50,806 nt of DNA from Nitrosomonadales bacterium (GCA_023259015.1 JAHFRC010000004.1:1-50806), one strand, 5' to 3'; shown: positions 35,260-42,992, counted from the first letter of the stretch. Numbers and translations: made by a program. Notes: a model not told the origin generated them from the letters alone.

Positions 35260-36045
35260 CTATCTTGATAACCGCCGCCGGAACAATACCAGCGACACAT
35301 AAAATCCGGCCATGGTGTAAACCAGCAGCACCGCCACATGCTGCACAGCATGTGGCGGCAGCGCGTCGTTCAGCAACGGCCTGGCGATATCCACCGCATG
35401 CGACAGCGGCAAAATGGCCGACGCGGTTTGCAGCACGGGCGGCAGTTGCGTGACCGGAAAAAACACGCCGCATAATAACATCATGGGGGTGATTACCAGC
35501 GTGAAGTAGTACATGAAAAAATCGTAGCTCGGCGCCAGCGCGGTCATGATTAAACCGATAGATGCGAAGCACAGTCCGACCAGCAGCGCGAGCGGAATGG
35601 TCCACAGCGACAGCGGTGTGTGCGACAGCCCGAGCAGCCAGATGACCAGCAGCACCGCCACTCCCGCCATCAGGCTTTTGCTCGCCGACCACAGCATTTC
35701 CGCCAGCACGACATCGTCCAGCGTGACAGGGGTATTGAGGATGGCATCCCAGGTGCGCTGCTCGTGCATGCGTGAAAAACCGGAATACAGCGCCTCGAAA
35801 CTGGCGCTGTTCATGGTGCTGTAACACACTGTTCCCCCGGCGAGGAACAGCAGGTAAGACGTACCCTCCATCTGCGGCAGCAGGCTGCCGAGGCCGTAGC
35901 CCAGCCCCAGCATGTAAATCACCGGGTCGGCCAGATGGCCGAGAATGGACGTGGCCGCCACTTTTTTCCACACCAGAAAGTGGCGCCGCCAGATCGGTAC
36001 AAAACGCAGGCTCAGGCGTGGCATGGAATAAAATCGCGTATTCAT
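35260..36045 (-). CDS. ABC-2 type exporter permease (NodJ-like)
   Basis: About 261 residues from the ATG at 36045. Six membrane segments; GLGYGLGSLLPQMEGTSYL and the C-terminal MMLLCGVFFPVTQLPPVL are NodJ/ABC-2 features. Its ATPase partner is the next gene upstream. Start codon and ribosome-binding region lie inside one arm of an inverted repeat, see the element at 36044. Substrate unknown. Confidence 0.88.
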   Translation of the reverse strand: MNTRFYSMPRLSLRFVPIWRRHFLVWKKVAATSILGHLADPVIYMLGLGYGLGSLLPQMEGTSYLLFLAGGTVCYSTMNSASFEALYSGFSRMHEQRTWDAILNTPVTLDDVVLAEMLWSASKSLMAGVAVLLVIWLLGLSHTPLSLWTIPLALLVGLCFASIGLIMTALAPSYDFFMYYFTLVITPMMLLCGVFFPVTQLPPVLQTASAILPLSHAVDIARPLLNDALPPHAVQHVAVLLVYTMAGFYVSLVLFRRRLSR

Positions 36046-36170
36046 CTCAAGGCACAGTCGAAGCAAGACCAAGGCGGCAAGGTTTGAGGCGACGGCGACA
36101 GTACTGATGTTACGGCGAGGAGCCGAATACCGCAGCCAACGCAGGTATTGCGATGAATGTGCCTTGAGAT
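36044..36170. repeat. 127-bp inverted-repeat element between ABC ATPase and permease
   Basis: Perfect 13-bp terminal inverted repeats, ATCTCAAGGCACA at 36044-36056 and TGTGCCTTGAGAT at 36158-36170. One arm contains two bases of the permease ATG, the other one base of the ATPase stop. The 101-base interior has no ORF. Flanking TATTC and CATTC differ by one base, so a target duplication is only possible. It looks like a MITE or repeat unit that filled the gene junction. Confidence 0.65.
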
Positions 36171-37084
36171 CATTCCCGCATCTCCCTGCCGGTCAGCTTC
36201 AGGAACACATCCTCCAGATTCGCCGGGCGATGCAGGTAACGCAACTCGCCATGCCCGCGCAGGTGTGCCAGCAGCTGCTGCGCATCTTCCACGTAGCAGA
36301 ACGCGGTTTCACCGCTCACTTCGAAGCGTTGCGCATACTGCGCCGCATGTTGCTGCGCCCATTGTGTCACCCGCTCACCGAACACCTCCACCACCTGTGG
36401 CTCGATGTGCCGGGCGATCAGCGCGCGCGGCGTATCCTCCGCGATCATGCGCCCCTGATCCAGGATGGCGAGGCGGTGGCACAGGCGCTCGGCTTCATCC
36501 ATGAAATGCGTAGTAAGTAATAGTGTCTTGCCCTGTGCGGTGAGTTCGCGCAGGCGCTGCCAGATGAGGTGGCGCGCCTGCGGGTCGAGGCCGGTGGTCG
36601 GCTCGTCGAGAAAAATTATTTCCGGGTCGTTCACCAGCGCGCGCGCCAGCGTGAGGCGGCGCTTCATGCCGCCGGACAGCGTGGAGATTTTTACATCTTT
36701 CTTGTGCGTGAGATTGGCAAATTCCAGCAGTGCGGAAATGCGCGCCTCGATCTCGCTGTCCTTCATGCCGAAATAACGCCCGTACACCAGCAGGTTTTCC
36801 GCCACACTGAAATCCGGGTCTAGGTTGTCCATCTGCGGCACCACACCCACACGCAGCCGCGCTTCGCGCGCATGGCGCGGCACGGTGTGATCGAGCAGCT
36901 TGAGTTCGCCGCCATCCGGATCAATCAGGCCGAGCATCAGGCGCAATGTGGTCGTCTTGCCCGCCCCGTTCGGCCCGAGCAGGCCGTAACACTCGCCCTT
37001 GTTGATGGTGATATTCACGCCGTTCACCACCTCCTGCCCGGCGTAGGACTTGTGCAGGTTTTGCGCGGAGATGACCGCGCTCAT
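36170..37084 (-). CDS. ABC exporter ATP-binding protein (NodI-like)
   Basis: 304 residues from the ATG at 37084 ([20 protein letters not shown]). Walker [15 protein letters not shown], signature LSGGMKRRL, Walker [16 protein letters not shown]-loop [12 protein letters not shown]; the C-terminal DUF-like extension is that of drug or lipo-oligosaccharide exporters. Overlaps a short upstream ORF by ATGA. Confidence 0.93.
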   Translation of the reverse strand: MSAVISAQNLHKSYAGQEVVNGVNITINKGECYGLLGPNGAGKTTTLRLMLGLIDPDGGELKLLDHTVPRHAREARLRVGVVPQMDNLDPDFSVAENLLVYGRYFGMKDSEIEARISALLEFANLTHKKDVKISTLSGGMKRRLTLARALVNDPEIIFLDEPTTGLDPQARHLIWQRLRELTAQGKTLLLTTHFMDEAERLCHRLAILDQGRMIAEDTPRALIARHIEPQVVEVFGERVTQWAQQHAAQYAQRFEVSGETAFCYVEDAQQLLAHLRGHGELRYLHRPANLEDVFLKLTGREMRE

Positions 37085-37099
37085 AATGCATGTCCGGCG
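37079..37099. repeat. Direct repeat, copy 1, flanking the RAYT gene
   Basis: GCTCATAATGCATGTCCGGC matches copy 2 at 37745-37765 at 18 of 21 positions. The two copies bracket the transposase gene and include the stop/start junction of the genes on each side. Confidence 0.6.
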
Positions 37100-37152
37100 C
37101 CATGGCACAGGCGCTCGAACAGCTTGATAGCGGATTCGGTGAGGCTAGACAT
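37081..37152 (-). other. 23-codon ORF coupled to the ABC ATPase, junction product of RAYT insertion
   Basis: ATG at 37152 reads [20 protein letters not shown] and ends HAL; its TGA overlaps the ATPase ATG (ATGA). The hydrolase on the other side of the transposase also ends GHAL with the same downstream bases. So the segment looks like the original end of the upstream gene, or a duplicate of it, left after the transposase gene was inserted. Confidence 0.4.
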
Positions 37153-37750
37153 GATACGTATCCTCCTGCCATCGCTGCGGGTTGGTTTGGATGTATTCTG
37201 CGATTTTTAAATACGCCGTTTCATTGCGGATGATGTGCTCGTAATAATTGCGTTGCCATAATTTTGCAGGAAATGGTTGCCAGCCATTTTGTTTAACGCC
37301 ATCCATATATTTTTTTGTGGTCATGGTTTTGAACCGGTGCACCACATCAGGTAACGAAAGTCCCGTCGGGGTGATGATCGTAGGGGCAACCCCCTGTGGT
37401 TGCCCTTGTCCTTCAACCCCCTGTGGTTGCCCAACATCAACGTCAACATCAGGGCAGGCACGGGGGCCTGCCCCTACGAGGACGACAATGCCGTGGATGT
37501 GGTTTGGCATCACGGCAAATTGGTCGATTTCAACGCCATCATAATGGGTCGGGATATCATCCCATGTGGCGCGTACCATTTTCCCTGCGCTGTTTAAATG
37601 CATTTCATTATCCGTAATACCTCCGAATAAGCACTGCCTGCCTTGTGTGCAAACGGTAATGAAATACATTCCCGCCTGCGAATAATCATACCCGCGCAGG
37701 CGAATGGATTTGCGGTGGCGCATGTCAGGGTTGAATGTCATTCTGCTCAT
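37145..37750 (-). CDS. REP-associated tyrosine transposase (RAYT, Y1 family)
   Basis: About 201 residues from the ATG at 37750 (MSRMTFNPDMRHRKSIRLRG). HUH motif in MPNHIHGIVV, GMYFITVCTQGRQCLFG at the N-terminus, and the catalytic tyrosine region NYYEHIIRNETAYLKIAEYI. Between them, residues about 90-125 are encoded by a REP-type palindrome (GQPQGVEGQGQPQGVAPT). RAYTs are domesticated IS200/IS605-like proteins thought to move REP sequences. ATGA overlap with the hydrolase upstream, so it is co-translated; direct repeats flank it. Confidence 0.88.
   Translation of the reverse strand: MSRMTFNPDMRHRKSIRLRGYDYSQAGMYFITVCTQGRQCLFGGITDNEMHLNSAGKMVRATWDDIPTHYDGVEIDQFAVMPNHIHGIVVLVGAGPRACPDVDVDVGQPQGVEGQGQPQGVAPTIITPTGLSLPDVVHRFKTMTTKKYMDGVKQNGWQPFPAKLWQRNYYEHIIRNETAYLKIAEYIQTNPQRWQEDTYHV
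37379..37478. repeat. GTAG-type REP palindrome inside the RAYT coding frame
   Basis: Outer arms CGTAGGGGCA and TGCCCCTACG. Inside are GGGCAACC/GGTTGCCC (37384-37405), a second copy of AACCCCCTGTGGTTGCCC (37416-37433), and GGGCAGGC/GCCTGCCC (37452-37474). Translated in frame as a Gly/Gln/Pro-rich segment. Confidence 0.8.
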
Positions 37751-37765
37751 AGTGCATGCCCGGTG
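37745..37765. repeat. Direct repeat, copy 2, flanking the RAYT gene
   Basis: GCTCATAGTGCATGCCCGGT; pairs with 37079-37099. It includes the hydrolase stop and the RAYT start. Confidence 0.6.
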
Positions 37766-38361
37766 AAATAGTGGCGCACGATTTTCTGGAGCTGGTTCAG
37801 GCACCCGTGGAAAAAATGCTCCGCTCCCGGCAACACCACAACAGGCAAATGCTGCGGGCGCGCCCATTGCAGCACATCGGCGAGCGGCACCACTTCGTCC
37901 TGCTCACCATGAATCAACAGGGTATTGTGCGGCACATGCGGCATCGAATAACGTCCGACCGCAGGCGCGACCATCACCAGATGATGCGTATGCAACCGTT
38001 GCGCGGCGTGCGCCTGCACATAACCGCCGAAAGAAAAACCGGAAAGGATCAGCGGCAGGCTACCGTATTGATGGCGAGCATGATGCACCACAGCCAGCAC
38101 GTCTTCCACCTCGCCGTCGCCGCCATCGAATGCGCCTTCACTTGCACCCACGCCGCGAAAGTTAAAACGCAATGTAACAAAACCCAGTTCCGCAAAAGTC
38201 TTTGCCAAGGTTGTGACAACCTTGTTCTCCATCGTGCCGCCCATGGTGGGCAGGGGATGCGCTATCACGGCAATGGCACGCGGTGCGGCATCCGGTAAAT
38301 GCGCCACTCCTTCCAGCGCACCTGCCGGGCCGGAAATGGAGAACTTGTGCAGCTCATGCAT
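37747..38361 (-). CDS. Alpha/beta hydrolase (dienelactone hydrolase-like)
   Basis: 204 residues. Oxyanion loop AHPLPTMGGTMENKV, nucleophile Ser in SGFSFGGYVQ, acid in GEQDEVVPL and His in GAEHFFHG, so the triad is complete. Substrate unknown. TGATG junction with the upstream ferredoxin gene and ATGA junction with the RAYT gene. Confidence 0.88.
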   Translation of the reverse strand: MHELHKFSISGPAGALEGVAHLPDAAPRAIAVIAHPLPTMGGTMENKVVTTLAKTFAELGFVTLRFNFRGVGASEGAFDGGDGEVEDVLAVVHHARHQYGSLPLILSGFSFGGYVQAHAAQRLHTHHLVMVAPAVGRYSMPHVPHNTLLIHGEQDEVVPLADVLQWARPQHLPVVVLPGAEHFFHGCLNQLQKIVRHYFTGHAL

Positions 38362-38672
38362 CAGATTTTCAGCCGCTCCACCACCCGCCCGTTCTTCAGG
38401 TGCTCTTCGACGATTTCGTCAATATCGCTCTTGTCCACATAGGTGTACCACACGCCTTCCGGATATACGACCATTACCGGGCCTTCGTCGCAACGGTCCA
38501 TGCAGCCCGCCGAGTTGATGCGGATGCGGTTTTTGTTGGTGGATATTCCCAGTTCCTTGACTTTGTCCTTGGCGTAATCGCGCATTTTTCTTGCGCCGTG
38601 ATTGTTGCAGCAATCCTCGCCGTCTGCACGCTGGTTGGTGCAGAAAAAAACATGCTTGTGGAAATAACTCAT
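38361..38672 (-). CDS. Thioredoxin-like [2Fe-2S] ferredoxin
   Basis: 103 residues. Cysteines C11, C21 or C22, C57 and C61 (FFCTNQR, DCC, SAGCMDRC) are the ligands of the shethna-type, thioredoxin-fold 2Fe-2S family. Small soluble electron carrier of unknown partner; gene before the hydrolase in an operon. Confidence 0.92.
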   Translation of the reverse strand: MSYFHKHVFFCTNQRADGEDCCNNHGARKMRDYAKDKVKELGISTNKNRIRINSAGCMDRCDEGPVMVVYPEGVWYTYVDKSDIDEIVEEHLKNGRVVERLKI

Positions 38673-38720
38673 GATGGAACCTCCCGATGAATAAATACAG
38701 GAACAATTATAACGCTACAT

Positions 38721-39788
38721 TCACCGCTTTCTTATGCGCCACAAATAGCCCAGCATGAGGAATGGAAACACCAGTGCGATAGTCTGCGACAGGCCGTTGT
38801 AGGTAAGCAGGTGGCCGTAATGCCACTGGAATAGCGGCATAGCGGCGGATGGCGCGCCGCTGTCCAGCAACCATTGCGTAAGCGCCAGCCAGAGCAGCGT
38901 GACCAGTACGGCAAATTTCGTCAACAGCGAGAGCGGCAGTCTGCTCGCGGCGGCGAGCAGCAACATGCCGGCGAAAATGCCGAGCATCGCCTCGCCGTTC
39001 AGCCACAACAACAAGGCCCATGACTTGAGCAGCACGGCGGCGGCGATGAATTTAGCCAGCGCCACCGCGCACAGAATCAGCAACAGCGCGATCACCGCAT
39101 CGCGGCGCTGGCGCAGCAGGGTCAGCAGCAGCGTTCCCTTCATCAGCAGGTTGAGCAATACCGCCGTGCATTCCATCCAGTCGAAAGGCTGGTGCCGCAC
39201 GGCAAAAGGCATGTGCGCCGCTTCGCTGATGAACACGCTGCCCAGCATAGGCAACGAGGGGTTGGCCTGCGCGAATATCCACAGCGCTACCAGCGCCAGG
39301 CCGAAATCCGCTCCGGCTCCGCTATGGAAGAGACGCCTGCGCCAAGCCGCGAGATGCAGCGCATACCAGGCGCGCGGCGCGATGCTCACCGCCAGCAGCG
39401 CTCCCGCCAGCGTGCCGATGCTGTTGGTGAGCAAATCGAGATTGGAGCTGGTGCGCATGGGCAGATACATTTGCGCATACTCCATCGCGGCGGAAAGCGC
39501 CACCCCGCCCAGCGTGGCAAGTATTGCGCTCATGCCCGCAGCAAAGCGCGCGCGCAACACCAGCCCGAGCAGCAGGCCGAAAGGGATGTAAGCCAGCAGG
39601 TTGGCCACCACATCGGATAGTGTGTAAGTCTGCAACAACGGCGCTTCCAGCACTGCGGAGAATTCCAGCCCCTGTTCCTGCCAGCCGCTGAACGGCGACA
39701 GGCTGGCGTACACGATGAGCAGCGCATAGCCTGCGGCCAGGTAAATACGCAGGAGCGGGCGGGATGAAGTGACGGGAATTTCTCTCAT
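38721..39788 (-). CDS. VanZ-like family membrane protein
   Basis: About 355 residues from the ATG at 39788 (MREIPVTSSRPLLRIYLAAG). Ten or so membrane helices; YASLSPFSGW and VVANLLAYIPFGLLLGLVL with AMEYAQMYLPMRTSSNLDLL are VanZ-domain motifs. Function unknown. Its 5' end, including bases before the ATG, closely resembles the 5' end of the dehydrogenase gene 1.2 kb upstream. Confidence 0.85.
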   Translation of the reverse strand: MREIPVTSSRPLLRIYLAAGYALLIVYASLSPFSGWQEQGLEFSAVLEAPLLQTYTLSDVVANLLAYIPFGLLLGLVLRARFAAGMSAILATLGGVALSAAMEYAQMYLPMRTSSNLDLLTNSIGTLAGALLAVSIAPRAWYALHLAAWRRRLFHSGAGADFGLALVALWIFAQANPSLPMLGSVFISEAAHMPFAVRHQPFDWMECTAVLLNLLMKGTLLLTLLRQRRDAVIALLLILCAVALAKFIAAAVLLKSWALLLWLNGEAMLGIFAGMLLLAAASRLPLSLLTKFAVLVTLLWLALTQWLLDSGAPSAAMPLFQWHYGHLLTYNGLSQTIALVFPFLMLGYLWRIRKR

Positions 39789-39890
39789 GGCTGGATCGAG
39801 TTTATCCGATTCTTGCGGGGTGGGCACGCGATGGCCTGCCGTCATTGACGTTTTTGCGCTCGGAAAAGCAAGTGTGTTTATCGCACAGGA

Positions 39891-41033
39891 TTAATCTTCG
39901 CCGTAGCTGATGCGGTAAATCACGCCTGCCTTGTCGTCCGACACCAGCAGCGCCCCATCCGGCATCACCAGCACATCCACCGGGCGGCCCCACGCGGTGA
40001 TGCCCCGCAGCCAGCCTTCCGCGAACACTTCGTAGCTCGCCACCTGCCCGTCGCGCAGGCGCACCAGCGAAATACGGTAGCCGATGGGCGGGATGCGGTT
40101 CCACGAGCCGTGTTCGGCGATAAATATCTGCTTGCGGTAAGGTTGGGGGAACATCGCGCCGGTGTAAAAGCGCATGCCCAATGCAGCCACGTGCGGGCCA
40201 AGCTCCATGGCGGGAGGAGTGAATTCGCCGCACGCATGTTTGTCGCCGAATTCGGAATCGGCCAGCGAACGCCCGTGGCAATAAGGGTAGCCGAAATTCA
40301 TGCCGGGGCGCGGCGCGTGGTTCAACTCGTCCGGCGGCACATCGTTGCCGAACCAGTCGCGGCCATTGTCGGTAAACCACAACTCGTTGGTATCTGGGTT
40401 CCAATCGAAGCCCACGCTGTTGCGCACGCCGCGCGCATACTGTTCGAGCGCCGTGCCGTCCGGCTTCATGCGGAAGATGGCGGCGTAGCGCGCGGGATCC
40501 GGCTCGCAGATATTGCACGGCGCGCCCACTGGCACGTAGAGCAAACCATCCGGGCCGAAGCGGATGAATTTCCAGCCATGGTGCGTGTCGGCGGGAAAAT
40601 TGTTGTTCACCACCACCGGCCTGGGCGGGTTGTTCAGCCTGGATTCAACACCGTCAAAGCGCAGGATGCGGTTGATTTCCGCCACATACAGCGCACCGTC
40701 GCGAAAGGCCACGCCGTTCGGCGTGTCGAGGCCGGAGGCGAAGGTGATGACTTCTTCGGCTTGCTTGCCATGCCTGCGGTTGGGCAGCGCATAAACCTTG
40801 TCGCCGCGCGTGCCGACAAACAGCGTGCCGTCCTTGCTCAGCGTCATCGAGCGAGCGCCCGGCACGTTGTCGGCGTACAGGCTGATCCTGAAACCGGGCG
40901 GCAACTTGATGGTATCCAGCGGCAGGTCGCGGCCAAAGGCGGGCGGGGTGGCATACGCGACAACCAGCGCGCAGCCTGCGGCAAGCCATGCATGCAGGTT
41001 GGCGCGGGTGAAGGCGGCAGGAATTTTCCTCAT
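39891..41033 (-). CDS. PQQ-type sugar dehydrogenase / sorbosone dehydrogenase-like beta-propeller
   Basis: About 380 residues from the ATG at 41033 with a signal peptide (WLAAGCALVVAYATPPAFGR). Beta-propeller with GLDTPNGVAFRDGALYVAEI, WKFIRFGPDGLLYVPVGAPC, ELWFTDNGRDW and IFIAEHGSWNR, as in soluble PQQ glucose or sorbosone dehydrogenases. Periplasmic. The substrate cannot be named. Confidence 0.88.
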   Translation of the reverse strand: MRKIPAAFTRANLHAWLAAGCALVVAYATPPAFGRDLPLDTIKLPPGFRISLYADNVPGARSMTLSKDGTLFVGTRGDKVYALPNRRHGKQAEEVITFASGLDTPNGVAFRDGALYVAEINRILRFDGVESRLNNPPRPVVVNNNFPADTHHGWKFIRFGPDGLLYVPVGAPCNICEPDPARYAAIFRMKPDGTALEQYARGVRNSVGFDWNPDTNELWFTDNGRDWFGNDVPPDELNHAPRPGMNFGYPYCHGRSLADSEFGDKHACGEFTPPAMELGPHVAALGMRFYTGAMFPQPYRKQIFIAEHGSWNRIPPIGYRISLVRLRDGQVASYEVFAEGWLRGITAWGRPVDVLVMPDGALLVSDDKAGVIYRISYGED

Positions 41034-41073
41034 GGCAGGATTGAGTTTGCCCGGATTACCGCAGGATGGAATG

Positions 41074-41775
41074 CTATCCCGCCAGTCCCACATAGACATT
41101 CTGCACGTCATCATCCGCATCAATTGCCTCCAGGAACGCTTCCACCTCCTCGCGTTCGGCGTCGCTCAGCGTGACCGTATTTTTCGGGCGGTAGCCTAAC
41201 TGCGCGGACTGCACGGTGAAGCCATGCGCGGGCAGCGCCTTGCACACCGCATCCAGATCGGCTGCATCGGTGATGAACAGTGTCGCGCCTTCTTCGGACG
41301 GCTCCAGATCCTGTGCGCCCGCCTCGATCGCGGCAAGCTCCGCATCGGCCTCTTTGGAGCTCGGCAGCGCTTCGATCATGCCCTGATAGTTGAAATCCCA
41401 CGACACCGAACCCGCCGCACCAAGCTGCCCCTTGCGGAACAGCACGTTCATGCTGGATTTGGTGCGGTTGATATTGTCCGACAAACATTCCACTATCACT
41501 GGCACGCGATGCGGCGCGAAACCCTCATACACCAGACGCTCCAGATTCGCCCCGCCGTCGAGCAAGCCCGCGCCTTTCTTGATGGCGCGCTCCAGTGTCT
41601 CGCGCGGCATGGAAGCCTTCTTGGCTTGCTCCACCACCAGGCGCAAACGCGAATTCATGTCCGGATCGGCGCCCCCGCGCGCGGCGACCATGATTTCCTT
41701 GGACAGCTTGCCGAAGATCTTGCCCTTGGCATTTGCCGCGATTTCTTTATGTTTGGCTTTCCACTGTGCGCCCAT
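41074..41775 (-). CDS. YebC/PmpR family protein
   Basis: 233 residues. [20 protein letters not shown] then [20 protein letters not shown] and [15 protein letters not shown] are the YebC signature. Members have been described as DNA-binding regulators and as translation factors; I cannot choose. Next on the same strand is the dehydrogenase; a repeat island lies upstream. Confidence 0.93.
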   Translation of the reverse strand: MGAQWKAKHKEIAANAKGKIFGKLSKEIMVAARGGADPDMNSRLRLVVEQAKKASMPRETLERAIKKGAGLLDGGANLERLVYEGFAPHRVPVIVECLSDNINRTKSSMNVLFRKGQLGAAGSVSWDFNYQGMIEALPSSKEADAELAAIEAGAQDLEPSEEGATLFITDAADLDAVCKALPAHGFTVQSAQLGYRPKNTVTLSDAEREEVEAFLEAIDADDDVQNVYVGLAG

Positions 41776-41802
41776 ATGTCTGTTCTCTTCTGCTTCAGTT
41801 AT

Positions 41803-41912
41803 GGGCGCCTCTAAAAATTCGTCATTCCCGCGAAGGCGGGAATCCAGCTTTTTGATTTGACTGGGCTCCCGCCTATGCGGGAGCGACGAAATGTGAATTT
41901 TTAGAGGTGCCC
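41803..41912. mobile_element. MITE-like element with TTAT target duplication
   Basis: 110 bp with 18-bp inverted termini, GGGCGCCTCTAAAAATTC and GAATTTTTAGAGGTGCCC (17 of 18 pair). Direct TTAT at 41799-41802 and 41913-41916 on the two sides is consistent with a 4-bp target duplication. Inside are two REP-like hairpins (TTCCCGCGAAGGCGGGAA and CTCCCGCCTATGCGGGAG). No ORF. Confidence 0.75.
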
Positions 41913-41917
41913 TTATA

Positions 41918-42132
41918 CTAATTTCACTTCATCGGTGACACTGTGTTGGCTTCTTCGCTCACTCCTAGCCGTGCAACGACGACACGTTACTGGCGTAGCC
42001 AGCCGATTGCGGGAGTCGTTGCCAGGCCGCCCTTCCCGCACTGAAAGCTTCGCTCACCGTGTCAGGGCGGCACTTGCACTGTCTTCGTCGTTCGCTCATC
42101 GCCGCCTTGTTTCACCTTCGAATTGAAATTGG
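41918..42132. repeat. 215-bp element with imperfect 24-bp inverted ends
   Basis: Left end (41918-41941) begins CTAATTTCACTTC; right end (42109-42132) reads out of the other strand as CCAATTTCAATTCG; about 18 of 24 positions agree. The interior has no gene I can support. Probably a degraded non-autonomous element. Confidence 0.4.
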
Positions 42133-42162
42133 AATTATGTGAATTCCGAGCGCGCATTTTAC

Positions 42163-42186
42163 GTAGGGTGGGCAACTTTGCCCACC
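42163..42186. repeat. GTAG-type REP hairpin
   Basis: GTAG followed by GGTGGGCA and TGCCCACC around a short loop. GTAG-led palindromes are the form of REP recognised by RAYT proteins. Confidence 0.6.
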
Positions 42187-42231
42187 GATTGATTCAAATT
42201 TCAAGATCACGTGGGTACAGGGTGAGTAACT

Positions 42232-42312
42232 CGTAGGGTGCAATAAGCGCAGCGCATTGCACCGTATGGGAATTACATCCGGCGCAATGCCCGATGGTTA
42301 TTGCGCCCTACG
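42232..42312. repeat. Inverted pair of GTAG-type REP sequences
   Basis: Outer arms CGTAGGGTGCAATAA (42232-42246) and TTATTGCGCCCTACG (42298-42312), with inner GTGCAATAAGCGCAGCGC / GCATTGCAC stems. A two-REP unit (BIME-like). Confidence 0.6.
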
Positions 42313-42322
42313 CGGGTTGGTT

Positions 42323-42354
42323 AACGATGCGGTTGTCACCGCTCCACAGTGCTA
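42323..42354. repeat. Direct repeat, left boundary of the toxin-antitoxin cassette
   Basis: AACGATGCGGTTGTCACCGC and a looser extension to 42354. Identical at 19 of 20 positions to 43111-43130. It ends where the toxin stop begins. Confidence 0.6.
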
Positions 42355-42648
42355 TTACCCCAACCTGTTGCGCAGTTCCTCATACACATCGTCCCGCGTT
42401 GCCACGGACAGAATAGTCAACAAACGTTTGCTATCGTTGACGTGGTAGATGAGGCGGTACTGCGGAGTGGTGATTTTTATCTTGTAGCAGTCGGGCAATT
42501 CGCGCAGAGCGTCTTTTGCCACGCGCGGATGTTTGAGGCGTTCATTGGCGAGCTTTTCCTTGAAGCGGCGCTTGATGCTGCCATCCAGCCTTGCCCATTC
42601 CTTCTCGGCGCCGGGATGGATGGCTAACTCAAAAATTGTTTTAATCAT
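42355..42648 (-). CDS. RelE/ParE-family toxin
   Basis: 97 residues. FELAIHPGAEKEWARLDGSI and KITTPQYRLIYHVNDSKRLL with TILSVATRDDVYEEL are RelE-superfamily strands; RelE toxins cut mRNA on the ribosome. Its antitoxin gene lies upstream but 86 bases away, with a promoter-like sequence between them, instead of the usual overlap. Confidence 0.88.
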   Translation of the reverse strand: MIKTIFELAIHPGAEKEWARLDGSIKRRFKEKLANERLKHPRVAKDALRELPDCYKIKITTPQYRLIYHVNDSKRLLTILSVATRDDVYEELRNRLG

Positions 42649-42681
42649 GGCCTATCTATTGACAGTCAACACATTAAGCGC

Positions 42682-42710
42682 ATGTTAGCGCTCACTAACT
42701 ATTCTGTCAA
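42682..42710 (-). promoter_or_regulatory. Promoter-like sequence and palindrome between antitoxin and toxin
   Basis: Minus strand -35 TTGACA (42710-42705), 17-base spacer, -10 TAACAT (42687-42682). A palindrome GTTAGTGAGCGCTAAC (42684-42699) overlaps the -10 and could be an operator. Transcription would start near 42675, about 27 bases before the toxin ATG. Confidence 0.5.
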
Positions 42711-42713
42711 GTA

Positions 42714-42726
42714 CCCCAAGTTGGGG
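42714..42726. terminator. Short hairpin after the antitoxin gene
   Basis: CCCCAAGTTGGGG (six pairs around one base) eight bases after the antitoxin stop; might limit read-through into the toxin gene. Confidence 0.35.
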
Positions 42727-42734
42727 TTTATAAA

Positions 42735-42992
42735 TCACAGTTCATCAAGCTTAACTTTACGTGCTTTGTTCAACGAAGAAAGGCGTGTCTTCGCGCGGTT
42801 CTCGGCTATGCGGTCGGCGATGGAATCCAGCATGGCTTCCATCATCTTGGGCGAGATGATGTACCCGGCAGGCTTGTTGTGGTTGAGGATAGCCACGGCC
42901 TGATCCTCATCCTCTGCACGCTTGAGGATGCGCGTGGGCGACTCGCGCAGTTCGGTGACACCTATGGTAATTCCGGCATGAATAGCGTTCAT
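42735..42992 (-). CDS. Phd/YefM-type antitoxin
   Basis: 85 residues from the ATG at 42992 (MNAIHAGITIGVTELRESPT). The Phd/YefM DNA-binding start ITIGVTELRESPTRILKRA and VAILNHNKPAGYIISPKMM are clear. The frame continues upstream to 43166 but those residues read through a repeat. The C-terminus is rich in charged residues and binds the toxin in this family. Confidence 0.88.
   Translation of the reverse strand: MNAIHAGITIGVTELRESPTRILKRAEDEDQAVAILNHNKPAGYIISPKMMEAMLDSIADRIAENRAKTRLSSLNKARKVKLDEL

Noticed and set aside
41935-42126. 63-codon ORF in the repeat island
   Set aside because: Lies inside the 215-bp repeat element and is Ser/Arg-rich noise.
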